Below are positions 5,912 to 11,102 of a DNA stretch of 11,102 bases, one piece after another. The position numbers were made by a program, and so were the translations under genes. The notes beneath the pieces were generated by a model. The model did not search any database. It worked only from the letters and a program-made list of their open reading frames with translations, and was not told the DNA's origin. The stretch's first letter is position 1. Every line of letters starts with the position of its first letter. The stretch covers positions 1-11,102 of the forward strand of contig CAKRJM010000059.1 of the NCBI GenBank assembly GCA_934351765.1. The letters run 5' to 3'. The DNA comes from an uncultured Lachnospiraceae bacterium (lineage in GTDB: Bacteria; Bacillota; Clostridia; Lachnospirales; Lachnospiraceae).

Positions 5912-7246
5912 TCAAAAGGACAGGAACGCCGGTGTCATCACTGCTGCCAGTACCACAAACAACATCAGGAACATCGGCAGCATCAGTTTCGTTTCTGCTT
6001 CCTCACCAAGTCTCCTGGCAAGATTCTTTCGTTCCTCAAAGGCACTTTCCGACTCCTCTTTAAGCCGGATCGCCAGCTTCGTCGTCCCCTGCTTCAGATT
6101 TTGTTCCAGAAGCGCACCGAATTTCATATATGCATGAAGCCCACACCGTTTTCCAAATTCACCGTAGGCCCGGCTCTCGTATCGTCCATTCTCAAGCTGC
6201 TTCCAGGTAAAGCGCATTTCTTCATAAACATATCGTGTCGGCTCCCCCTGTGCGGTCCGCTTTTCATATTCTTTCACGATCCTTTCCCATATATTTCGGA
6301 CAGAAATTCCTGCCTGCAATAACACCGTAAACCTCGATACCAGCTCCGGATAGTCCAACAGCAGCTCCTTTTCCCGCTTTTTTAACTGATCCTGTCTCCG
6401 GCTGCCCGCCCGGAACGGAAGGTAGAGAAGCAGACAGACTGGAATCAGTATCAGCCATATGCCCTGCACTTCTTCTTTCCGATACCAAATCAGCGTCTCT
6501 CCATTCTCCTTTTCCGGAAGATATATCTGTTCCCCCTTCTGTTCCTCTATGGCACTCCGAAGTTTTTCCAAAAACCGTTCTTCTTCTTTTACCAGTATCG
6601 GATAAATTTTCAAAAGCACTTCAGCTTCCCGCACCTGATCCTGACAGGACAGACTCATAAGAAATTTTGCCTGTTCGCCATCCGGATCCAGTTTTCCATT
6701 TTCTTTTTGCACGGTTCCGTCATCATCCATCAGATCCCGTGTCTGACTTGTCCAATCTACGATTACCAATCCATCTTGCGCGGTTTCCGGCAGCCGGATC
6801 CTGCCTGTCACATGATCCCTGCCTCCCGCATCCAACACGTTCAATACTTCTTCTTCCGCTGCCTTTAACAGCTTTTCAATCTCCTCCTTTCCAGGAACCA
6901 TTCCATCCAGAGCAATCTCCACAGGGATTCGTTCCCCATTTTCCCGTTCTACTTCCAGTTCATAAACCATCTCCTGTTTTCCGATTCCCGGTCGTTTCAG
7001 CTCCCGAACAGCCTCCTGTCTCGTTCCCATGAGAAGCCATACACTGCCTGCCAGAACTGTAACTGTCAAACAAGCTCCCAGAACTGACACAAGCCTGCTG
7101 TCCTGTTTCCGGATCAGACTTTCTGCATCTTCCATGGGATACAGCTTTCGATACTGTAAAAGCTTTTTGGGGTCCGGTGCCGGTTTTCCACGCTTACGGC
7201 AAAGTTCATAGTATTTATCCACAATCATTCTGCTGATTTTCCCCAT
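5912..7246 (-). CDS. tadC: TadC-like pilus assembly platform protein (type II secretion F domain)
   Basis: A 444-residue membrane protein. The N-terminal cytoplasmic part (1-50) is basic. Hydrophobic helices lie at about 52-73, 263-280 and 422-443. Residues about 298-440 are the T2SF-type domain: LLLDYPELVSRFTVLLQAG (296-312) followed by FGALLEQNLKQGTTKLAIRL (376-395), ending in a C-terminal helix. TadB and TadC are the inner-membrane platform on which the TadA ATPase works. Between the first two helices sits a hydrophilic segment of nearly 190 residues that would face outside, giving this protein roughly 150 residues more than a plain TadC. The ATG at 7246 has AAGGAG four bases upstream, partly overlapping the TadB stop codon; the gap is eight bases. 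Assignment to TadC rather than a second TadB rests on order and on the C-terminal domain position. Confidence 0.9.
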   Translation of the reverse strand: MGKISRMIVDKYYELCRKRGKPAPDPKKLLQYRKLYPMEDAESLIRKQDSRLVSVLGACLTVTVLAGSVWLLMGTRQEAVRELKRPGIGKQEMVYELEVERENGERIPVEIALDGMVPGKEEIEKLLKAAEEEVLNVLDAGGRDHVTGRIRLPETAQDGLVIVDWTSQTRDLMDDDGTVQKENGKLDPDGEQAKFLMSLSCQDQVREAEVLLKIYPILVKEEERFLEKLRSAIEEQKGEQIYLPEKENGETLIWYRKEEVQGIWLILIPVCLLLYLPFRAGSRRQDQLKKREKELLLDYPELVSRFTVLLQAGISVRNIWERIVKEYEKRTAQGEPTRYVYEEMRFTWKQLENGRYESRAYGEFGKRCGLHAYMKFGALLEQNLKQGTTKLAIRLKEESESAFEERKNLARRLGEEAETKLMLPMFLMLFVVLAAVMTPAFLSF

Positions 7247-7254
7247 ATATCTCC

Positions 7255-8034
7255 TTATACCTCAATGGCTGAGATCCGTTTTGCCAATGCCGCCGCGATA
7301 ACATAAACAGCCAGACAGACCGTCATGACAATTCGTCCGATTCCGGTCTCGTAGAGAATCTGAAAAAACTCCGGTGAGGTCTGATTCATGTAAAACAGAA
7401 TTGCCAGCGGGATCACCTGCATGAGCCGCTGCTCATACTGTCTGCCGCGGAGCATGGTAAAGATCTCTTCCTGTACCTCCAGCCTTCCTGCAATAACCTG
7501 AACGGTTTCCTGAATAATGCTCCCCAGCGTTCCTCCGGTTCTTCTTGCCGCCTGAAACACCTCCGCAAAGCATTCCGCCTCAGGAAGTCCGATCCGCTCC
7601 GCAAGCTCCCGCACTGCCTGCTCCAGCGGTACATTCATTCCGATTCGCATCCTGATCCGCGCAAACTCTCCGGTCATCCGATCCTCTTTCCCATAGAGGA
7701 ATGCCAGTTCCCCAGCTGCATCTTCCATGGCATTCTCCGCCGAATGCCCTGCCTGAAGGGACGCACTCAATGCCAGAAGCCCGTCCTTAAACCGGACTGC
7801 CAGAGCCTGCCGCTGCGCCGCAGTTTCCTGCATTTTCATCTGCCTTACCAGAACAACCGACAGTGGAAGCAGTATCACAAACCCCAACAGACTGCGGTAA
7901 AACAGATAGGCAAACACGCCCAGACGGGCCGCCGCTTTTCCATACAGCCCCAGTTCATGAGCACTCCGTTTTTTCAAAGGGCTTTTTCTGGTCGTAGAGT
8001 GTGACAAGCCGATAGGCTTCTGTTTTCCGGTCAT
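7255..8034 (-). CDS. tadB: TadB-like pilus assembly platform protein (type II secretion F domain)
   Basis: A 259-residue protein with a basic cytoplasmic head (1-38), a membrane region at about 40-64 (GVFAYLFYRSLLGFVILLPL), a T2SF-like cytoplasmic domain (about 78-200: DGLLALSASLQAGHSAENAM and GGTLGSIIQETVQVIAGRLE), and hydrophobic helices at about 204-218 and 235-251. It pairs with TadC as the membrane platform that couples ATP hydrolysis to pilin movement. Two ATGs six bases apart are possible. The one at 8040 is only three bases from GGAGG, so the ATG at 8034, nine bases away, is preferred. The gene overlaps the 3' end of the ATPase gene by 80 nt. The next in-frame ATG is after the first membrane helix, so the overlap seems real, although the first ~27 residues are less secure. 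Confidence 0.9.
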   Translation of the reverse strand: MTGKQKPIGLSHSTTRKSPLKKRSAHELGLYGKAAARLGVFAYLFYRSLLGFVILLPLSVVLVRQMKMQETAAQRQALAVRFKDGLLALSASLQAGHSAENAMEDAAGELAFLYGKEDRMTGEFARIRMRIGMNVPLEQAVRELAERIGLPEAECFAEVFQAARRTGGTLGSIIQETVQVIAGRLEVQEEIFTMLRGRQYEQRLMQVIPLAILFYMNQTSPEFFQILYETGIGRIVMTVCLAVYVIAAALAKRISAIEV

Positions 8035-9088
8035 AACCATTCACCTCCAACACAGTCTGTACCTGCCTGCTGCCGTCCCGCTCCCGCTTTAGCTGAATCA
8101 GAATATCAATGGCAGATCCGATCTGCTCCCGGATTGCTGCCAGCGGAAGATCTCCACCCATCATAGACATGGTTTCCAGTCTGGCCAGCATATCTTGAGC
8201 TGAACGGGCATGGCCGGTGGAAAATGATCCATCATGCCCGGTATTCATCGCCTGTAACATATCCAGACAGGCACCATCCCGAACCTCTCCCACGATAATC
8301 CGATCCGGTCTCATCCGCAAAGCGGTCTTGATCAGCTCCCGTATCGTGATCTCCCGCCCTCCGGCAGCGCTGCTCCTTGCTTCCAGGCGTACCAGATTCC
8401 GAAGTCCCTGAAATTTTAATTCTGCAGAATCCTCGATGGTAATAATCCGTTCCACCGGTGGGATCCAGGCTGAAAGGGCATTGAGAAACGTGGTTTTACC
8501 ACTTCCGGTTCCACCGGACACAAATATATTTTTCCGTTTTTCCACACAGTCCTTTAAAAACTCTGCAAGCTCTGCCGGGAGACTTCCCATCTCCACCAGC
8601 CGTTCCAGGGAAAACACCTGCTTTCCGAATTTACGGATTGTTACCACAGGTCCGTCAATGGCCGCTGCCCGCAGCACCACGTTGACTCTGGCGCCATCCT
8701 CCAGCCGTGCGTCCGCAATGGGATTTGCTTCATTGACCGTTCGATTCACTCTGGAAACGATCTGCTGGATCACATCCTCCAGCTTTTCTCTGGAAGAAAA
8801 CCTTACGCCGCTTTCCTGAAGCTTTCCGCCTCTTTCCAGAAAAATCCGATCCGGACCATTAACCATGATCTCCGTAACCGTCTCGTCCTCCAGGAACTCC
8901 TGCAGCACATCCAGCCTCCGCAGACTGTTGAACAACGCCGCCCGCATGGGAATCCGTCTTTCCAGACTGATCCGGTTCCGGCGGTTTTCCTTGACGATCT
9001 CCTCATCGATCATCTCAAGAAGCCGCTCATCGGAAACTGCTTCTCCGGCCTCCAGTCTTCCAAGAAGCCTTTTCCGGATCTCTTCCAT
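7955..9088 (-). CDS. tadA: TadA/CpaF secretion ATPase
   Basis: A 377-residue GspE/VirB11-superfamily ATPase that powers pilus assembly from the cytoplasmic side. The N-terminal domain includes EFLEDETVTEIMVNGPDRIF (65-83), typical of CpaF. Then come Walker A GGTGSGKTT (192-200), the Asp box ITIEDSAEL (216-224), Walker B DRIIVGEVRD (262-271) and the His box GHDGSFSTGHA (284-294). All catalytic motifs are intact. The length is somewhat shorter than many CpaF proteins because the N-terminal extension is brief. The ATG at 9088 follows GAGGTGA with a six-base spacer and lies inside the end of the TadZ gene (62-nt overlap); the 3' end overlaps TadB by 80 nt. This is the most secure assignment in the window and identifies the operon. 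Confidence 0.97.
   Translation of the reverse strand: MEEIRKRLLGRLEAGEAVSDERLLEMIDEEIVKENRRNRISLERRIPMRAALFNSLRRLDVLQEFLEDETVTEIMVNGPDRIFLERGGKLQESGVRFSSREKLEDVIQQIVSRVNRTVNEANPIADARLEDGARVNVVLRAAAIDGPVVTIRKFGKQVFSLERLVEMGSLPAELAEFLKDCVEKRKNIFVSGGTGSGKTTFLNALSAWIPPVERIITIEDSAELKFQGLRNLVRLEARSSAAGGREITIRELIKTALRMRPDRIIVGEVRDGACLDMLQAMNTGHDGSFSTGHARSAQDMLARLETMSMMGGDLPLAAIREQIGSAIDILIQLKRERDGSRQVQTVLEVNGYDRKTEAYRLVTLYDQKKPFEKTECS
8041..8048 (-). promoter_or_regulatory. Ribosome binding site deciding the TadB start
   Basis: GGAGGTGA directly abuts an ATG at 8040 and lies at a workable distance from the in-frame ATG at 8034 (nine bases from GGAGG). The second ATG is therefore preferred. The site is inside the ATPase coding sequence. 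Confidence 0.7.
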
Positions 9089-10148
9089 GATCGGTCACCT
9101 CGCTTCCTGTTATCAAAAAGCCAGGATCTCCGGATATTTCCATATACTTTCGTAGCTTCTCCCGCTGCGGAGCATGAAGTGCCTGTTCCAGCGTCCGGAT
9201 TTCTCCTGCTTCTTGAATCAGTGTTCCCGGAAGAAAATGACTTTTTCCACCGAATCTATGCTTCTCCAGCCACGAGGCTGCCGGGCTTTCCGCTTCTCCG
9301 ATAATGGCCTGACATGCTTCCAATAACGAGCCTCTCCCCGACACTCCTCCAAGATTTAAAATCAACTGGCGGTATCCGCCCAGTTCTGCCAGTGTCCGAA
9401 AAAATTTCGGCTCATACAACATTCCATCCCGGTAAAGATCCTCCGGATCCCGGACCGGGGCAATCATCTGGGCAGAACTGTTTCCAAGAACTGAGGCCGC
9501 CAGCCTTGCCGTCGTGAGACTGTTCTGGCTGTAATAATAGTAAAGTTCCGATAATTCCGGACTTTCAGCTCCCATAAGCGTCTGAAAAGAAGAAAATTCT
9601 TCCAGCGTCAGATACAGCGTTCTCCCCCGTTCTGCAAACAGTGCTGTCAAAAGCATCCCAAGTCCTGTGCTGTCCGTTCCCGGCGTACAGATCCCGATCA
9701 GTTTTCCCTCCGTCTTCCCGTTTCCACCTCCATGCTCCGTAAGAAATTCTGATTCAAATAACAACAGTAATGCTTTCCAGATCCGGTCCGCCGGCTGATA
9801 ACGGCAGATCCGCGGAAGTTCCAATCCGTCCGGTTTGGATCCTCCTCCTTTTTCTGCCTCTGAATCCGATCTGCCGGTCTCTGCCTCCCCTCCTTCTTCC
9901 AGCCTTATCGCTTCTGTTTCCGACAGAATTACAGACTTTACATCCGGACTGGCACGGCAGAGATTTTCTGCCGTCTCATCTGCCAGAAGAATCCCTATCC
10001 GATTTTCTCGAACCGCCTGTTCCAACGCTTCACTCCCCGTAAACACCTGGATCTCCGCCGCTTCCCCATGGTGCCTCCGAAAATACCCTGCCAGAGACCG
10101 TGCATAGCCGGGATTACGGTCATATATACCAATTTTTATCCGCTCCAT
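9027..10148 (-). CDS. tadZ: TadZ/CpaE-like pilus localisation protein with degenerate P-loop
   Basis: A 373-residue protein. Residues about 1-80 look like an atypical receiver domain (IKIGIYD at the first strand, ILLADE with Asp57 at the third, SVILSE at the fourth). A low-complexity Glu/Gly/Ser-rich insert follows (82-108). Residues 148-350 resemble the MinD/ParA-like ATPase fold of TadZ, but the Walker A position reads GICTPGTDSTGLG (152-164) with no lysine, and no deviant Walker lysine is visible. TadZ proteins mark the pole or site of Tad assembly. The ATG at 10148 has AGGAGG (10155-10160) six bases upstream; a longer frame from 10184 lacks this support. The SD overlaps the stop of the peptidase gene before it. 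The last ~20 residues are encoded within the start of the ATPase gene. Position between TadV and TadA is the strongest support for TadZ. Confidence 0.83.
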   Translation of the reverse strand: MERIKIGIYDRNPGYARSLAGYFRRHHGEAAEIQVFTGSEALEQAVRENRIGILLADETAENLCRASPDVKSVILSETEAIRLEEGGEAETGRSDSEAEKGGGSKPDGLELPRICRYQPADRIWKALLLLFESEFLTEHGGGNGKTEGKLIGICTPGTDSTGLGMLLTALFAERGRTLYLTLEEFSSFQTLMGAESPELSELYYYYSQNSLTTARLAASVLGNSSAQMIAPVRDPEDLYRDGMLYEPKFFRTLAELGGYRQLILNLGGVSGRGSLLEACQAIIGEAESPAASWLEKHRFGGKSHFLPGTLIQEAGEIRTLEQALHAPQREKLRKYMEISGDPGFLITGSEVTDHGRDPEKASWKTGGRRSSFR

Positions 10149-10154
10149 ATACTT

Positions 10155-10160
10155 CCTCCT
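10155..10160 (-). promoter_or_regulatory. Ribosome binding site deciding the TadZ start
   Basis: AGGAGG followed by AAGTAT and the ATG at 10148. It overlaps the stop codon of the upstream peptidase gene, so termination and re-initiation may be coupled. It argues against the in-frame start at 10184. Confidence 0.85.
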
Positions 10161-10741
10161 TACATGGTCTGACTGACCACCCATACCAGGCTTCCCAAAA
10201 ACAAGGCTGCCGCAAAGGGAATCGTGTCCTTTTTCTGATACCCCCGTCCAAGATCATAGGGAAGCCATTTTTTTCTGTTCTTACATTGAATCATCCATGA
10301 TCTGAAATAAGAAAGCCGGTCCAAAACACTTCGATAACAAACCATCCGAAACAAAGACATGATGCCTCCCATCACCAACGCAGCAGCAAAGCTGATCAGA
10401 AAACCGGTCACTCCGGCCCAGCCGGCCATAACACCGCATAATTTGACATCACCGGCTCCGAACATCCGAAACCTCCACCATGGATAAAGAACTGCCATTA
10501 CACCTGCTGCACGAAGCAGATACCTGCTCCCTGCAAAAATCATCTGTCTCCCGTCCGCCGATAAAACCGCCATCCGGCCTGTGATATCCGCCGGCAGCTC
10601 CCCCGGCGATACCCCGGAAAACAGTCCTGCCAGCAAGAATCCGGTAAAAAACCAGATTTCGAGCCATCGATTCGGTATCCTACGGAACCGGATATCCGAA
10701 ACTGCCGGGAGAAAACAGATCACTGTCAACAGCCATCTCAC
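10160..10741 (-). CDS. tadV: A24-family prepilin peptidase (TadV/CpaA-like), GTG start
   Basis: A 193-residue polytopic membrane protein. The two catalytic aspartates are Asp16 in SDIRFRRIPN (15-24) and Asp98 in FGAGDVKL (94-101), the canonical A24 motifs. The C-terminal IPFAAALFLG (174-183) matches the family's last helix. It cuts the leader from prepilins at the inner membrane face. There is no N-terminal methyltransferase region, as is usual for Tad peptidases. The start is a GTG, supported by GGAGG (10748-10752) six bases upstream; no in-frame ATG gives a comparable fit. It is the first gene of the operon, downstream of the predicted promoter. A basic loop at about 150-172 is longer than in the other A24 protein of this operon. 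Confidence 0.92.
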   Translation of the reverse strand: MRWLLTVICFLPAVSDIRFRRIPNRWLEIWFFTGFLLAGLFSGVSPGELPADITGRMAVLSADGRQMIFAGSRYLLRAAGVMAVLYPWWRFRMFGAGDVKLCGVMAGWAGVTGFLISFAAALVMGGIMSLFRMVCYRSVLDRLSYFRSWMIQCKNRKKWLPYDLGRGYQKKDTIPFAAALFLGSLVWVVSQTM

Positions 10742-10747
10742 AGAAAA

Positions 10748-10752
10748 CCTCC
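10748..10752 (-). promoter_or_regulatory. Ribosome binding site deciding the GTG start of the first peptidase
   Basis: The minus strand reads GGAGG, then TTTTCT, then GTG at 10741. The six-base spacing is ideal, and it supports GTG initiation for the first gene of the operon. Confidence 0.85.
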
Positions 10753-10863
10753 ATTTCCACTGCTTTCATTCCAGTTATACGTTTCTGTCTTACAAGCCTG
10801 GTATTACTTTTTGATTTTTGCTTTTCCGTTTTTCTTTTGTAATTTAACTTTTTTCTTTGGGAA

Positions 10864-10890
10864 TTCGTCACCCGAAAGATGGGTAATGAA
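10864..10890 (-). promoter_or_regulatory. Stem-loop in the operon's 5' leader
   Basis: The minus-strand RNA has arms UUCAUUACCC and GGGUGACGAA around a seven-base loop (AUCUUUC). Nine of ten positions pair, counting one U-G wobble, with a single A-C mismatch. It would lie about 15-40 nt after the predicted transcription start. It is followed by an A-rich run, not by U's, so it is not a standard intrinsic terminator. It could stabilise the transcript or bind a regulator. Confidence 0.5.
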
Positions 10891-10911
10891 ACTTGAGATT
10901 TGATGTTTTTG

Positions 10912-10940
10912 ATTATGCACGAAACCAGTGCATTTGTCAA
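10912..10940 (-). promoter_or_regulatory. Predicted sigma-A promoter of the Tad operon
   Basis: On the minus strand, TTGACA (10935-10940) is followed by exactly 17 bp and then CATAAT (10912-10917). The -35 is a perfect match and the -10 matches five of six bases of TATAAT. It points into the operon. Transcription would start near 10905, leaving a leader of about 160 nt before the GTG at 10741. No terminator lies between it and the first gene. This is a sequence-only prediction, but it is the best promoter-like match I found upstream of the operon. Confidence 0.75.
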
Positions 10941-11041
10941 TACTTCCCCAAAAAATACACGAATTAAGACGAAAGTGGTCGAATGCATACAAATAGCGTC
11001 TTTTGTAGTCGACTGTCCGCCGTACAGGCTGACTTGAAAAA

Positions 11042-11086
11042 GTAAATTCCAGTGCAGGGGTAAATTCCACTGGACATAAAAATTCC
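11042..11086. repeat. Three AAATTCC-type motifs at 18-bp spacing, with CCAGTG/CACTGG inverted arms
   Basis: TAAATTCC occurs at 11043-11050 and 11061-11068, and AAAATTCC at 11079-11086, exactly 18 bp apart. The first two are longer direct repeats (GTAAATTCCA at 11042 and 11060). CCAGTG (11049-11054) and CACTGG (11068-11073) are inverted around them. Read on the minus strand from 11077 the sequence starts TGTCCAGTGGAATTTACC. Such multiple short repeats near a TG terminus recall the ends of IS21-type elements, but no transposase is in the window. An operator array is the alternative. Confidence 0.45.
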
Positions 11087-11102
11087 TTGATTTTATCAAA
11101 TT

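Larger units (their letters stand above)
10753..11102. other. Gene-free, AT-rich region upstream of the operon
   Basis: About 350 bp with no convincing gene on either strand. It holds the predicted leftward promoter, the leader hairpin, and the 18-bp-spaced motifs near the right edge. The section 10801-10860 has 14 G/C of 60 (about 23%), far below the coding sequence to the left; as mRNA it is A-rich. Short open frames on the minus strand here run through the promoter and lack ribosome binding sites. Confidence 0.75.

Noticed and set aside
7955..8040. Possible frameshift joining the ATPase and TadB frames
   Set aside because: The ATPase reaches a natural end after a normal C-terminus, and TadB has its own ribosome site and start, so two overlapping genes explain the sequence without an error.
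10846..10885. GGGTGACGAATTCCC in the leader, loosely like part of a c-di-GMP-I riboswitch
   Set aside because: Only a short stretch is similar; the surrounding helices and the other conserved blocks of that riboswitch are not present.
10864..10890. Leader hairpin read as an intrinsic terminator
   Set aside because: Neither strand has a U-run directly after the stem; the minus-strand transcript continues with an A-rich stretch.
10804..11070. Minus-strand open frame of 88 codons with a Lys-rich end
   Set aside because: It begins at a GTG in the repeat region, has no ribosome site, runs through the predicted promoter and leader, and its Lys-rich end is just the A-rich leader translated.
10680..11099. 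Minus-strand open frame of 139 codons overlapping the first peptidase
   Set aside because: It spans the promoter and overlaps the well-supported GTG start of the peptidase in another frame; no recognisable domain.
1..11102. CRISPR arrays, tRNA or rRNA genes, phage or restriction genes
   Set aside because: No repeat-spacer pattern, no structural RNA signature and no such protein motifs were seen; the window is occupied by one pilus operon.

Overview
This window is almost entirely one minus-strand operon, read from right to left. It encodes a Tad-type (type IVb/IVc) pilus or fimbrial machine of the kind found in Gram-positive Clostridia. The families present point to a Lachnospiraceae-like Firmicute: a DUF5702-type protein, a Flp1-like pilin, a DUF6382-type FHA protein, TadE-like proteins carrying an RGSxTV motif, and strong AGGAGG ribosome binding sites. 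No RcpA-type secretin, TadD or outer-membrane part is present, which fits a monoderm cell. The taxonomic call is inference, with no database search behind it.

Layout in transcription order (right to left). Positions 11102 to about 10753 hold no convincing gene. This AT-rich stretch contains three copies of an AAATTCC-type motif at 18-bp spacing, a near-consensus sigma-A promoter (TTGACA, 17 bp, CATAAT) firing leftward, and a leader hairpin. Then come: an A24 prepilin peptidase (TadV-like, GTG start), a TadZ/CpaE-like protein with a degenerate P-loop, the TadA/CpaF ATPase, TadB and TadC membrane platform proteins, a small Flp-like major pilin, a 625-residue DUF5702-type membrane/coiled-coil protein, a TadE-like pseudopilin ending in two His/Cys metal-binding-like repeats, a second and shorter A24 peptidase, a second TadE-like pseudopilin, an FHA-domain protein, and a rhomboid protease that runs off the left edge.

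All twelve genes are on one strand. Gaps are 39 bp or less and several genes overlap, by as much as 62 and 80 nt on either side of the ATPase. No terminator is visible between them, so they are probably one transcription unit. Expected division of labour: TadA powers assembly through TadB/TadC; the A24 peptidases trim the pilin and pseudopilins; Flp polymerises; the TadE-like and DUF5702 proteins act as minor, initiating or tip components; TadZ localises the machine. The FHA and rhomboid proteins are probably accessory or regulatory.

Most notable points: the tandem His/Cys repeats on a pseudopilin, two different A24 peptidases in one operon, Ala rather than Gly at the expected pilin cleavage site, the lost P-loop lysine in TadZ, an extra extracytoplasmic domain in TadC, and the coupling of a phosphothreonine reader and an intramembrane protease to the pilus operon. 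Several start sites were moved from the longest open frame on the basis of ribosome binding sites.
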